Source of the DNA: Progne subis subis | Lineage: Eukaryota > Chordata > Aves > Passeriformes > Hirundinidae | Assembly (NCBI GenBank): GCA_022316685.1 | Contig: JAKJHU010001596.1 | Coordinates: 1-64,000, forward strand | DNA: 64,000 bases | Direction: 5' to 3' | Shown here: piece by piece, positions 1 through 10,897 of the stretch | Layout: the number at the start of each line of letters is the position of its first letter | Numbering within the stretch: the first letter of the stretch is position 1 | The notes under the pieces: model-generated | Seen by the model: the letters and a program-made list of their open reading frames with translations, nothing else | Told to the model about the DNA's origin: nothing | Database searches by the model: none | Position numbers and translations under genes: made by a program

Positions 1-3000
1 AATGCAGGCTCACTCTGATTGCAAATACCAATGTCGTTTATGTCAATCTCCTCCAAATAGAAATTATTTACATATTATTTTATGCATCATCACAACTAAA
101 TTGGACAAAATGTACCTTGATTATTTGCACATTTTCTCCTCTTTACTACTTTAGTGTCCCGACAGCTAGGGACTATAATTTAGTTCTCGGAAGAGAGATT
201 ATATTTCAACATCTGTTCTACTTACTATTAAAATATGCAATGTTAGGGAAAAGCAGGTAATGTCAGAAAAAGGTTGTTCTTGGCACCTTTCCCTTTCCTG
301 CCCTTAATTTAAAAGTTTCAAATACTAAGTAAAAAGTTCTTGCTAAATATTTTGGAACTTGTTCCTACCTGGGGTCTCAGGTGTTGATACTGTGCAAGAT
401 TCATCGGATGCAAAGCTTGTTGAAGTCCAGTGGACTATCAATTTAAGTGATCTTTTGGTAAGTTCCGTGATAAGAGGAGATGTGTTGAGTCTGCATGCAG
501 GATAACAGCATAATATTCTGTTCAGCTTCTTCCAAAGGTACTGTGTTTGGTGCAAGGAAAATAAATGGGTGCTCTTGCAGAGCAGGAGCAGAGAAGGAAA
601 TAAAGCCTTTCCCTGCCTTGTTTCATTCTTATGGGTATAGGCACCTTCGTAGCTCATCTTGCTAGAATGCTTCTTGTTCTGGTGGGCATAAATTCTGCCA
701 CATGGGTTTTGAAAGTTTGCCATAAAGTGAAGTGGGTCTGGACAAAAAGAGGTAAAAAAAAAAAAAAAAAAAAAAAAATCAGCTGAAGTTCAGACTGATA
801 AAATAAGATATATTTCCTAAAGAGAGACTCCTCTTAATGGAAAGAGATTACCTGACATTAAAAAGAGATTTAATATGTGACATTATTTTCTGTAACCCAA
901 GTGCTACCTCCTAAAGTAATTCAGCTGAATAGTTTTCCAGCAGCACACACAGAGCACATTTGACACAGGATGTAATGTTGTATTTTTGTCTGAGAATGTG
1001 GGGAAAAAGGCTAATGTAGGACTGCTGGTCCTGTTAAACAGAAATTCATGGATCTTAAGTTAGTTTGGCCCATTCTGGTTCTGTATGCATAGCCAAATGT
1101 AGCAACTCCTAAATTCCAAACTACCTGGTCTTTCTGTTCTACATGAGATATTTTTGTGCACGTTTTCAAACTCATCCCAGAGCAAAAGGTGGCATGTAGC
1201 TGCCCCTCTCTTCTCTCTGTCTCACTGGGAGCATTAATTCCTGCGAGTCATCTGCAATCCCTTCAGTCCTCAGAACTGGAGATGCGTGAGCCACCAAAGG
1301 ACCGACAAAGTCCCTTTTCCAACCTAAAGCCGGATTTCTGCTCAGTTACTGATTGCGGCTTTGAAGCGGGCTAGGTATTTTTTCAATGGTGTGGTTTTCC
1401 GTGGAAAAAATGTCTCTTTCTTGCTGTTTTAGAGATGTGTTTCAGTTTATGTAAACTTCTGACAAACCATAGGTTATCTTCTGATTTAATTGTGCGAATT
1501 TTACTGACAGCTCATCTCTGTGTTTTGGGGTTTTTTAAAGCTTGCAGGGTCCTTCCTTTATAGCTCATTTCGCTTCACAGCTCCAGGGTCATGCTGTAGT
1601 GTGAATCCCCAAGGAGTCCCAGATCCTGATGCTTTCAAGATTCTGGGATGCTGGGAGCCCAGAGGAATGAAGAATCAAAATCTTGGCAGTCACACTTCTA
1701 ATATCCCATTGCCAGCAGTGAGAACCAAGCCAGATTACCCTGAAGAATATAACAATGTGAGGCACTGTGTATTTGATGAAAAACTGCTGTTGCTTTTTTC
1801 AAAATCAGTAATAAAATATCACATGTGCCAATTTATTCCCTTTTTTCCTACTGCAACTTGAAGTTATATATTATGAGAGAGCAGCTGAAGAAAAAAGGCA
1901 CGCTAAGATGCCTTTTTATTTTTTTTTCCAACTACTATTATGCACTCATTCTGGCTCACAAAAGAATAATGAAAATGTATGTTTCTTATAAGATTGGGAA
2001 ATATTCTCCCTTTAATAAAAACCAGAGCAAGTGGTGTTCACTGACCTATTTGCTGACTAGGTAAGTGTACACAGTTTTAGCAGACCTTTTGGCAGTCCCT
2101 TTGTATGTACACTTGGAAGTAGTCCTGTTGTGTTGCAATGACCATGCACTCAACATTTATTTGTAGGTTTAATCAGCACGTTCATTCCACAACACAATCT
2201 GCAGCACACGGAAGTAAATCCCATATTTGCGGGAACATGCAGCCAGTTTCTCCTCTGAGCCCACTCTCACCTTTGTGATTTCCAATCTCTTCCTGTCTCC
2301 CTTCATCAAGACATTTGCTATTATGATTTCCCTCACTAATCACCCTTAGAAGCCCTTTAACTCTTTGAAGGGGTAGGATATCTGTCAGAGCACTAGAAAA
2401 TGAACAGTTACTGCTGTCATTTCTCTGTTTGGGCTGAAATTTTGTCATCTTGTGCCTTTTGGAACATAGTTTGAGCTTGACCTGTGATGTTTCTCCACAT
2501 GAGAAGCTTATTAGAGTGATCGGGTAGGATGTTCACCTTAACCATGAGGTCAGTCTGCTTCAGGGACAGACTGGGGGAGGTTTCCATTGTTTGCAGTACA
2601 TGTGATTACCTTTGTCAATATTCTGATCAGTTCTTTTTAATCTAGATTTGAAGTTTGGCCAATTTCAAATTTGAAGTCTGCCAAGTTCTGTTCTAGCTAA
2701 GCCCAGTTTTGGTCAACAATCTTTGTAACATGAAGAGCTGTAACCTGTAACTTTGCAGGCAGCACTTTGTCCATTCTTCACTTGTCCGTTTTGCTTTAGC
2801 AGGAGTGGTAATTTTAATGGCACAATCTTGGAGAGACCTGAATGTTCCAAAACCTGGGGAAAAGAGCTCTTACGTTTTATAGGTTCAGTCTCAGGCATTT
2901 ATAGGTTTTTATATGCATTGGCACAGTCGTAAATAATGGCAAAATAATGACTTTGTTATCAAACAGTCAAAAATTTCAAAATGATGTTGTGCTTATGGAG

Positions 3001-3716
3001 AAATGAAAGAATTCTTGAGAAAGATATTTTTGGACAAGTGTGATGTTTTTATTACTGATTCATGGCAATTTTATTGTTTAACCAAGCTCCTTTAATTCTT
3101 CAAGTGGAGAGAGACAAGACATTTCTGGGAAGAAAAAAAGATAAAAGTCTTCTCTAGAATCTTTAAATAGGTAATTTCATTTGTTTGGAAAGAAAAGAAT
3201 ATTTTGGAGTGCTGTGGCTTCTGAAGATCTAATGTAAAGGCTCCAAGTTATTTTATTCGGTTGCTCAAAGAGGAGAGGAAAAAAATATCCTGAGCCGGAT
3301 ATAGTGTGCTTGGTATTTGATAAGAACCCTTACTGAATAGATCAGATGCCATTTTTGGGGGGCTGTTACAGCGTATTCAGACACTAAATATGAAATATGT
3401 CTTTAAAATCCTATTCTAACAGATACTGATGAGACGTTAATTTTGAGGAACTAAGGATTTTTAGGAAAGTTAAGATAATAAGTTGCTGAATTAGCTGAAG
3501 TAGATAGGTAAGCTTTGTTCTCAGTTAACAGAAGCCGGATCTTAGATAAGCTACCCCGGATCTTGTAACTCATTTCTTGTCAGGTTTATGTTTATGTAGC
3601 TGTGTTTGTAATGAAAAACAAAATGTGGTAAATAGGACATAAGATACCTGCAGATTTCCTGCTTAAAGGACCCATTGAACACAGGAAACTGTAAGTTCTA
3701 CCAAGGAATCATTTGT
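1..3716. other. AT-rich flank with no gene recognised
   Basis: Ordinary AT-rich DNA without obvious exons. A run of about 25 A lies at 754-778. A 126-codon ATG-initiated frame at 343-723 on the minus strand has no recognisable domain or splice signals and may be chance. I see no tandem repeats, LTR pairs or RNA genes. Confidence 0.5.
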
Positions 3717-4053
3717 CATGAATGCATTGAAAAGGTAGAAAGGTCAGGACGAGGAAGACTCATGTTACTTCCTCATTTTGGGTGACCCCTCCCCAGAATA
3801 GACCCCCGACTCATATTAAGAAACAAAGTACGCATGCTTAATAACCTTTTTGCCAATTAGCATACGAAGCGAGGAATGGGAGGTGACAGGGGTGTTAATA
3901 TGCATTTGTATTTTGGATATTCAACATTTATGTAAATAAAAGGCTTTGTAATTACCTGTGAATTTCGCAGTGCGAATTAGGGAAATACCCCGCGTGCCTG
4001 CCGGCCGTAATAAACATACACTTTAAACTGTTAGAGAGTTTTTGTCTGTCACA
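3717..4053 (+). mobile_element. LTR-like fragment, plus orientation
   Basis: The stretch has two AATAAA signals (3935-3940 and 4009-4014), a GC-rich step between them, and an end in TCTGTCACA, as in the R-U5 end of avian retroviral LTRs. I could not find a second copy, a target duplication or a convincing primer site, so the 5' limit is a guess. It ends about 150 bp before the left arm of the inverted duplication. Confidence 0.4.
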
Positions 4054-4338
4054 GTTGGGTGTCGATACTAGATCTATACCCATATTTCTTTAGTAAGTCA
4101 GCGGCAGGAGCAGCTCCTGCCGGCACTGCCAGGGAAGGACTGGCAGCACGTAGGAGCAGTGGGCACATTGCTGATGGACAGCTGTCAAGTTTGAGCGGGC
4201 AAATCGAGGGACAAGAGAGGCTGCTGCTTGTTGGAAAAGTACTTTATGGCATGGCCAGATCAGTCTCAGGAAGGTCAGAGTGTTACAGTCTGTGCCATTA
4301 TGCAAAATGCCTTCCTGCATAGGGTCCCCATGTCCCAA

Positions 4339-4362
4339 CAGCAGCAGCAGCAGCAGCAGCAC
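4339..4362 (+). repeat. (CAG)8 trinucleotide repeat
   Basis: Eight uninterrupted CAG units. The partner site in the right arm (about 39086-39103) has fewer units and an AAG interruption, so the tract changed length after duplication. Confidence 0.9.
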
Positions 4363-4871
4363 CCTCAGTACAATGCATTCTATTCATAAATCATCCAATC
4401 AGCTACAAACACGATGCTATTCCTGTCTTTTTGCACCTCTCCTGGTCTAACACAGTTTTTTCACAATGGCTGTCATTTCTTACACAAGGCCTACGCCTAC
4501 AGCCCATCTATTCTGGCTGGCAATGGCAGCAATGCTATGGTATGTTGATGGTACGTCTAAGACTTGGTTAACTTTGTACAAGGTAATGCTACTGAACTTT
4601 AAACTGGACTTTAGGGCTTTTCTATCAACTCATACAGTCTCTTCTTTGCTTAAGGCACTTAAGGTGTATTTTTACTCACCTAAAACTCACATCCCCACTT
4701 CACTAAAATCTGTGTGACTTTATGTATCTCAGTTTATCTGAGGCTTTCAAACCAATCCCCGCATTCCTTTCTGCCTCCAAGCCTGTGTGCACGGGGTCCT
4801 GGGAGATTTCTCTCTGGTTTCCACCAGGGCTGGGACACAACTCCATGGGACCCTTCTCTCCTCGTTCCCAG

Positions 4872-5145
4872 GTCTCCACAGGGTGCAGGTGGTTTCCAGC
4901 TCTGACCTCCTGTCCAACGGAGAATCCATGGATCCCACCGGTACGGCTATGATGGGCAGGATTTCATCTCCTTCCAGCTGGGATCCAGGAGCTTTGCAGT
5001 GTCTGACGGTGCCACCCGGATCACCCAGAGGTGCTGGGAATCCAGAGGGATCATGGTGGAGCAGATGAAGCTTTACCTGGGACACACCAGTGTGGAAGGG
5101 CCCCAAAATACATCAGATATGGTCAGGAGGCTCTGGAGCACAAAG
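4872..5145 (+). pseudogene. MHC class I alpha-2 domain exon (exon 3), broken, left copy
   Basis: The exon is bounded by an acceptor CCCAG at 4867-4871 and a donor AAAG/GTGGG at 5145/5146. It is 274 bp, against the usual 276 bp for class I exon 3. Read in pieces it gives alpha-2 hallmarks: YGYDGQDFISFQLGS, then ITQRCWESRG, then YIRYGQEALEHK. These lie in different frames: one shift falls near 4928 and another near 5103, so it cannot encode a whole domain. No alpha-1 or alpha-3 exon is seen beside it. An intact relative would form the second half of the peptide-binding groove. The mirrored copy is at 38303-38576. Confidence 0.85.
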
Positions 5146-5229
5146 GTGGGTGTGGGAGGGGAAGGGGAATTCCCATGGGAATGTGGGATTCAGAAATGGG
5201 GGAACTTGGGAATGCAGGAATTCCCATGG

Positions 5230-6810
5230 AATTCCTATGGCTGGATTTCACTTTCATCCCAATCAGGTGAGAATTCCCCAACCCACAGCCATGGGAATTC
5301 CATGGGGAAATGATTTGAATCGATGACCAATCCAATGAGAGCAGTGAAATGAGAAGCAATCCCTGCTGGGATTGCATGGGACACAAACACCAATCCTTTC
5401 CCCAGGCCGGCTCTGTTGTGCCCATGGCAGTGCCAGGGGAGTGCCCTGTCCCTGCCCTGAGCCCAGCACGAGCCTTTCCTCGGGTGTTCCCTGCCCTGCC
5501 CGGGGCAGGAGGGCACTGCCGGAGCGGCTTTGGTGGCCTCGGGCACCCAGATGGCTCCAGCCACTGCAGGTGGCTCCTTGGGAATGTTCCAGAGCAAAGC
5601 TTCAAGCAAACAACAGTTTGTGGAGGGGATTTCCCCCTTGGCCTGTGCTGGGAGCCCAAGGGCAACAGCCCGGGCACAGCAGCCCAAAGTGCTGGAGCTC
5701 GGTGTCCCTCGGCCAGGCCGTGTTCCCTGGCTGTGCCATGTTCCCTGGCTGTGCCATGTTCCCTGGCTGTGCCGTGATCCCAGAAACTCCCACTACAGCT
5801 ATAGTCCTTCCCAGTATGATTCCAGAATGATCTCACTCACTCCCAGATACTCCCAGTATTATTGCTGTAACTTCCTTTATGGTTTCTCTGTGATCGCAGT
5901 CACTCCCAGTAAATCCCAGTAAATCCCAGTTGCCCCAAGTGTGTTTCCACTCACTCCCAGTTGCTCCCAGTAGCTTCCAACATGATTCTAGTTGCTCACA
6001 GCCGCTCCCAGTCAGCTCCAGCATGATTCCAGTCCCTCCCTGTATATCCCAGTTGCCCCAACATGGTCCCAGTTGCCCTCAGCCTGCTCCCAGTCACTTC
6101 CAGTATGATCCCAGATTGACCCCAGTCACCCTCAGTGTGGTGCCACTTGCTCCCAGTATGATCCCAATTGTCCTCAGCATGGTCCCATTTCCTCCCAGTG
6201 TAATCCCAGTTGCATAGACCCACTCACTCCCAGTATGATCCTACTCTGATGCCATCATGATCCCAGTTGCCCCCAGTATTGTCTCAGTAGCTCCCAGTTC
6301 CTCCCAGTCTGATCCCAGTTGCTCCCAGTTGCCCCAGCATAGACCCAGTCATTCCAAGTACAATCCCAGTATGAGTCACTATGATCCCAGTCTCACCAGC
6401 ACGGTCACTAGTCAATTCCAGTTGCCCACAGTGTAGAGCCAGTCACTCCCATTTCCTCTCAATGTGTTCCCAGTCATCCCCTAGGTATGTTCATAGACAC
6501 TCCCAGTATATCCCAGTTACCGTTAGCATACTCAGTCATTCCCAGTCACATCTACGTGGCCCAGTAAGGTTGCATTTTCCACCAGTAACATCCCAGTCAC
6601 TCTCAGTCTAATCCCAGTATATCCCAGTTGGTCCCACAATAATCCCTGTTCCCCAGTTCTGGTCCTGCTGTGTCCCAGTGTGCTCTGATCCTGCTCCCAG
6701 TGGGTGCCAATCTGGGGCCCGGTGTATCCCAGTGTATTCCGGTGCCTCCCGGTGTCTCAGTCCATCCCAGTCTGTCCCAGTCCATCCCAGGCTGTCCCAG
6801 TCCATCCCGG
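5230..6810 (+). repeat. CCCAGT-rich repetitive intron-like DNA of the left arm
   Basis: The stretch holds CCATGGGAATTCC palindromic motifs (about 5170-5310), an 18-bp minisatellite (CCCTGGCTGTGCCATGTT, three units near 5716-5770), then about 900 bp of irregular CCCAGTATGATCCCAGTTG units. The same material is mirrored at about 36370-38280. Open frames here simply follow the repeat periods. Confidence 0.8.
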
Positions 6811-6821
6811 CCCCTTCCCAG

Positions 6822-6935
6822 CAGCCGCCGTCCTTTCCCGAATCCTGCCCCTCCTGCCCCCCCAAGATGCTGCTGGGGCTCGGGGGCTTCGTGCTGGGCT
6901 CCGTCTGCCTGGGCTGGGGCTCTGCCTCCCCTGCG
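6822..6935 (+). pseudogene. MHC class II beta transmembrane exon (exon 4), left copy
   Basis: This is a 114-bp open exon with acceptor TTCCCAG and donor GCG/GTAGAA. The usual class II beta transmembrane exon is about 111 bp. The translation carries the connecting peptide and then KMLLGLGGFVLGSVCLGWG, closely resembling the class II beta membrane segment (Lys-Met-Leu followed by GGFVLG). In a real beta chain it anchors the protein and pairs with the alpha chain helix. Here no class II beta-1 or beta-2 exon is found upstream; instead a class I alpha-2 exon sits 1.7 kb away. It is therefore an orphan exon. Confidence 0.75.
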
Positions 6936-7273
6936 GTAGAAGGAGAGGGGGGTCCACAGGGGTCGTGTCCCCCCCTCAGAGCATGTAGGGACTCCCCCAT
7001 GCCGGGCTCACCCCCTTTTCTCTCCCCATAGCTCCTGACCCAGCTCCTGCTTCTCTCTTGGAGTGGTTTGGGGAGCCCCCCTAGGACCCCCTAGAATCCC
7101 CATTCCTGAGCACTGGGACCCCCCACATCTCCTTCCCCAGCTCCGGGATCCCCTGAAACCCCTTATCCTGCACCGACACCCCCTGCACCCCCTTTCCCGG
7201 GTATCCTCTTCTCCCAGCCCCTGGATCCCCTATTCCCAGGCGCTGCCAGAGCTCTTGGGGCTGGGCAAGGAGT

Positions 7274-7393
7274 GGCACATCACCGTGCTGGCAGCTCCAA
7301 GGTTCCCCTCTCTGGGACATCACCGTGCTGGCAGCTCCAAGGTTCCCCTCTCTGGGACATCACCGTGCTGGCAGCTCCAAGGTTCCCCTCTCT
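7274..7393 (+). repeat. 40-bp tandem repeat, three units
   Basis: A unit beginning GACATCACCGTGCTGGCAGC recurs with a 40-bp period. The mirrored site in the right arm (about 35838-35877) has one unit. The last unit runs into retroviral sequence at about 7403, marking the inner breakpoint of the arm. Confidence 0.9.
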
Positions 7394-7405
7394 GACATCA
7401 CCGTG

Positions 7406-7858
7406 CTCTACTCAGCAGCCGGGAACAATGGCCTGTCCTGGAGCCTTTGGCAGAAGGTGCCTGGGGAGACTCGGGGCCGACCACTGGGATTCTGGAGCCG
7501 AAGCTACAGAGGGTCCGAAGCCAACTACGCTCCAACAGAGAAGGAAATCTTGGCCATGTGAGAAGGAGTTCAAGCTGCCTCAGAGGTGATTGGCACAGAA
7601 GCACAACTCCTGCTGGCACCTCGACTACCGCTGCTGGGGTGGATGTTTAAAGGAAAGGTTCCCTCCACTCATCACGCCACCGATGCCACGTGGAGCAAAT
7701 GGATTGCCCTCATCACTCAGCGCGCCCGCATTGGAAACCCAAATCGCCCTGGGACTTTGGAGATAATTACAAACTGTCCGAAAAGTGAAAACTTTGGTCT
7801 CACAGATGAAGAGGAGCAGGAACAAGCGACACGTGCCGAAGAGGGTCCGCCATACAAC
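7406..7858 (+). mobile_element. pol: ERVL-like pol fragment (RT/RNase H connection)
   Basis: The fragment matches the minus strand of about 24209-24663 inside ERV-A with only scattered differences, but lies in the opposite orientation and has no LTRs. It covers the segment after the reverse-transcriptase palm, up to just before RNase H. It is broken by an in-frame TGA near 7559. Its left end abuts the inverted-duplication arm through shared GTGCT. It either came from a related provirus or was copied from ERV-A during rearrangement. Confidence 0.85.
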
Positions 7859-7924
7859 ACAACAGCAGCACCAGCACGTCACACAGCACCAGGAAGCCAT
7901 GGAAAAGCGGGAAAAACGGGAATT

Positions 7925-8165
7925 CCGAGAGGGAAGTGGTGGGAATTGTGAGGGTGATTGGTGGGGATTGTGAGGGGGAGGAATTGTGAGGGGAATTGTG
8001 AGGGGAATTGTGAGGGGGAATTTTTTGAGGAGATTTGTTGGGAATTCTGAGGAGGAATTGTTGGGGATTTCCTGAGGGGATTTGTTGGGAATTGTGAGGG
8101 GAATTGTTGGGAATTTTTTGAGGGGATTTGTTGGGAATTGTGAGGGGATTTTTTGGGAATTCTCC
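7925..8165. repeat. GAATTGTGAGGGG-type tandem repeat
   Basis: Irregular repeats of GAATTGTGAGGG and GATTTGTTGGGAATT fill the space between the ERVL scrap and the last STAG3-like exon. No exon is seen, so the 3' end of the STAG3-like gene is not here. Confidence 0.8.
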
Positions 8166-8180
8166 CGGAACATTCCAGAC

Positions 8181-8273
8181 CCTTTCCCGGAGTTCGGCCT
8201 CAGGCTCCGAGAGGCAGCTCTGGCACAGCGACACCAGCGAGGCGGCGTGGGAACGCAGATCCCCCAGATCCGC
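8181..8273 (-). CDS. STAG3: STAG3-like exon N (last visible)
   Basis: Acceptor TTTCCAG, donor AAAGG/GTCTGG, 93 bp, phase 0 to 0. It reads LRSHAASLVSLCQSCLSEPE then AELRER, matching [20 protein letters not shown] of STAG3. No later exon is found before the ERVL scrap and the arm of the inverted duplication. Confidence 0.85.
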
Positions 8274-8737
8274 CTGGAAAATCCGGAATTTTGGGAAAAA
8301 TTGGGAATTTCAGGAAAAAAATTGGGAATTTTGGGGAAAAAAATCAGGAATTTTGGGAAAAAAATCAGGAATTTGGGGGAAAAAAAATCAAGAATTTTGG
8401 GAAAACAGAAATTTCAGGTGGGATTTGGGAATTTTGGGGATTTAGGGGAGGATTCGGGGGCACAGGGACAGGAATAAAGAGGCCTGGGAGTGGAAATCCC
8501 ACAGGTCCGCCTGGAAAATCCAGATTTTTGGGTGAAATTCTGGGAATTTTGGGGAAACATCAGGAATTTGGGGAATTTCAGATGAGATTTATTGGGAATT
8601 TTGGGATTTGTGGTGGAAATTTGGGGATTTTGGGTGGGATTTGAGGGATCTGGGGAGGGATTGAGGGAATTTTTGGGGATTTGGGAACTCAGGGATTTTG
8701 GGGGGGGGGAGTTTTGGGGAATTCAGGGATTCCTCAC

Positions 8738-8818
8738 CGGGGCGTCTCCGGAGTCGGGAATTCGGGAGAGCTCCCAGAACAGGTGGAAGAAGAGGCAGGA
8801 GACAGCCAGGGTGGTCAC
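8738..8818 (-). CDS. STAG3: STAG3-like exon M
   Basis: Acceptor CCCCCAG, donor CCCG/GTGAGG, 81 bp, phase 0 to 0. It reads VTTLAVSCLFFHLFWELSRI then PDSGDAP, matching ALTLVYFSILWTLTHI of STAG3. Confidence 0.82.
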
Positions 8819-8819
8819 C

Positions 8820-9180
8820 TGGGGGGACAAAAATGGACAAAAAGGTCACAGAAATGTCACAAAAATGGACAAAAATGTCACAAAAAATGGACAAAAATGG
8901 ACAAAAATGTCACAGAAATGGATAAAACCAGCCAAAAGCGTCCAAAAACTGACAAAAATGAACAAAAATGTCACAGAAATGGACAAAAATGACAAAAATG
9001 GCAAAAAACCTGACAAAAATTACCAAAAATGGCCCCAAAATGTTACCAAAAAGGACAAAAATGTCACCAAAATGGGAAAAAAAAAAGTGAAAATGACCGA
9101 AAATGTCACCAAAACTGAGAAAATTGTCACCAAGACAGAAACAAATGACCAGAAATGACCAAAAATGGACCCAAAATCTC
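8820..9180. repeat. ACAAAAATGGAC/ACAAAAATGTCAC tandem repeat
   Basis: Short units built on ACAAAAATG fill the intron between exons L and M. They merge into AAATGTCACC units toward 9180. Confidence 0.85.
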
Positions 9181-9194
9181 CCCAAAACAATCCC

Positions 9195-9470
9195 AGAATG
9201 TTCTGGAAATGTCCCCAGCTGTGTCCCCAGGTGTGTCCCAGGTGTGCCCCAGGTGTGTCCCCGTCCCAGCTGTCCCCAGGTGTGTCCCCAGGTGTGTACC
9301 CATCTGTCCCCAGGTGTGTCCCCAGGTGTGCCCCAGGTGTGTCCCAGGTGTGCCCCAGGTGTGTCCCCAGGTGTGTACCCATCTGTCCCCAGGTGTGTCC
9401 CCAGGTGTGCCCCCAGGTGTGTCCCAAGTGTGCCCCAGGTGTGTCCCCAGGTGTGTCCCAGCTGTCCCCT
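9195..9470. repeat. CCCCAGGTGTGT dodecamer minisatellite
   Basis: About 20 units of CCCCAGGTGTGT and variants lie beside exon L. Every unit contains CAGGTGTGT, which resembles a splice donor on the plus strand, but nothing supports a plus-strand gene. Confidence 0.85.
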
Positions 9471-9480
9471 GTGCTGGCAC

Positions 9481-9556
9481 CTCCCCGGTGTCGAGGGCGC
9501 GGCGCAGGAGCCGAGCGAGTGGCACAAAGAGAGACCAAGGGGTGAGGTCATGGTCA
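9481..9556 (-). CDS. STAG3: STAG3-like exon L
   Basis: Acceptor CCTGCAG, donor GAG/GTGCCA, 76 bp, phase 2 to 0; the first T completes a Ser codon with exon K. It reads DHDLTPWSLFVPLARLLRRA then LDTGE, matching THDLTRWELYEPCCQLL...VDTGE of STAG3. Confidence 0.88.
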
Positions 9557-9559
9557 CTG

Positions 9560-10020
9560 CAGGGACACGGGGACATTGGGGACAGCGGGGACAATGGGGG
9601 GACATCAGGGACAATGGGGACAGTGGGGGAACATGAGGGACAATGGGGACATTGGGGACAATGGGGGGACATCGGGGACAATGTGGACATTTGGGCCACA
9701 CCCCACTCTCATTCCCAAATGTCCCCAATGTCCCCAAGTGTCACCTGAATAGAGCCGAGAGTCTCCCCAGTGTTACTGCCAGCCCATAAACGTCCTCCTC
9801 ATCTGGGGACCCCGCCTGGAACGGGGACAGGGACCAAAATGTCACCAAGTGTCACCAAATGTCACCAAAATGTAAAAAAATGTCACCAGAATGGCACCAA
9901 AAGGCACCAAATGGCACCAAATGGCACCAGAATGTCAAAGAGTGGCACCAGAATGGCACCAGAATGTCAAAAAATGTCCCCAGATGGCACCAAACATCAC
10001 CAGATGTCCCCAAATGCCCT
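9560..10020. repeat. GGGGACAATGG and AAATGGCACC repeats around exon K
   Basis: 9560-9720 is built on GGGGACAATGG and 9836-10020 on TGTCACCAAAATGGCACC. They flank exon K (9745-9815), which itself is not repetitive. Confidence 0.75.
9745..9815 (-). CDS. STAG3: STAG3-like exon K
   Basis: Acceptor TTCCAG, donor TTCAG/GTGACA, 71 bp, phase 0 to 2. It reads AGSPDEEDVYGLAVTLGRLS then ALF, matching STAG3 DEDEVYNLAATLKRLSAF. Confidence 0.88.
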
Positions 10021-10029
10021 CACCTGGAG

Positions 10030-10740
10030 CACTGTTGTCACCTGGAGGTGGTACCTGTCCCCAGTGCCTTCAGCTGCAGGATGTGTGTCACCTGGAGGTG
10101 GCACTTGTCCCCAAATGTGCCCAGTGCCCTCAGCTGCAGGATGTGTGTCACCTGGAGGTGGCACCTGTCCCCAGTGCCTTCTCCAGTGCACTCCGAAATT
10201 CCTGGAGTTCCGGCGTCACCTTCCTGCCGGGGGCAGCCCTGGGCAGAGCCGGATCCCACTGGAGCTCAGCATCTGCACCAGAGCTGCTCCTGCTCCAGCT
10301 GCAGCCTGTCGCACCAGTACAGACCAGTATGGACCAGTACGGACCAGTATGGACCGGTATAAACCGGTATGAAACAGTATGGACCAGTATGGACCGGTAT
10401 GGACCGGTATAAACCAGTACAGATGGGATTCAACCCCATCCCAGCTGCAGGATGTGTGTCACCTGGAGGTGGCACCTGTGCCCAGTGCCCTCAGCTGCAG
10501 GATGTGTGTCACCTGGAGGTGGCACCTGTGCCCAGTGCCCTCAGCTGCAGGATGTGTGACACCTGGAGGTGGCACCTGTGCCCAGTGCCCTCAGCTGCAG
10601 GATGTGTGACACCTGGAGGTGGCACCTGTGCCCAGTGCCCTCAGCTGCAGGATGTGTGTCACCTGGAGGTGGCACCTGTGCCCAGTGCCCTCAGCTGCAG
10701 GATGTGTGTCACCTGGAGGTGGCACCTGTGCCCAGGCCGT
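10030..10740. repeat. 50-bp minisatellite and decamer repeats
   Basis: Six copies of a 50-bp unit start at 10451, 10501, 10551, 10601, 10651 and 10701 (GATGTGTGTCACCTGGAGG). Two to three related copies lie at 10030-10180. Between them, 10310-10430 is a decamer array (GACCAGTATG). The 50-bp array overlaps the 3' edge of STAG3-like exon J. Confidence 0.92.
10220..10321 (-). pseudogene. Displaced duplicate of STAG3-like exon G
   Basis: This piece is nearly identical to 12593-12690 and carries the same TACTGGTCC repeat on its acceptor side. It lies out of order, between exons J and K. Confidence 0.8.
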
Positions 10741-10897
10741 CCCCCAGCTGTGCCCGGGCGATGTCCCCGAGGTGCCCCAGCACCAGCTCCGGGTGCCAGA
10801 GGCGGCGCAGGGCACGGGAGGCGGCGGAAAGCCCCAGGAACGGCCGGGAATGGCTGTGGGAAACGGGCAGGATCCGCTCCAGAACCTGCTCCAGGAA
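10735..10897 (-). CDS. STAG3: STAG3-like exon J
   Basis: The acceptor is ATTCCCAG, and the open frame reads FLEQVLERILPVS, then LSAASRALRRLW, then GDIARAQLGD. It matches the STAG block ending (V/A)D(I/F)ARSQL. The donor is unclear because the exon runs into a 50-bp tandem unit; candidate GT sites there give phase 1 or 2, not the phase 0 that exon K expects. Confidence 0.75.

Larger units (their letters stand above)
4205..7393 (+). repeat. Left arm of a large inverted duplication
   Basis: This arm matches the reverse complement of 35838-39234 almost base for base. Homology starts at 4205 (CGAGGGACAAGAG, partner CTCTTGTCCCTCG ending at 39234) and stops inside a 40-bp tandem repeat near 7393. 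It contains an MHC class I alpha-2 exon, a class II beta transmembrane exon and long tracts of CCCAGT-rich repeats. Differences between arms: a (CAG)8 run at 4339-4362 is shorter and interrupted in the right arm; about 250 bp near 5775 is missing relative to the right arm; and the 40-bp unit at 7274-7393 is present three times here and once there. Confidence 0.93.

Noticed and set aside
1825..2064. Small plus-strand frames in the left flank
   Set aside because: AT-rich, no motif, lengths expected by chance.
5123..5836. Minus-strand 237-codon frame and its mirror at 37335-38183
   Set aside because: Includes the 18-bp minisatellite (Gly-Thr-Ala-Arg-Glu-His repeats) and intron DNA of the duplicated arms.
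10441..10740. Regular 50-bp repeats resembling a CRISPR array
   Set aside because: Units are directly adjacent with no unique spacers, and the DNA is vertebrate.
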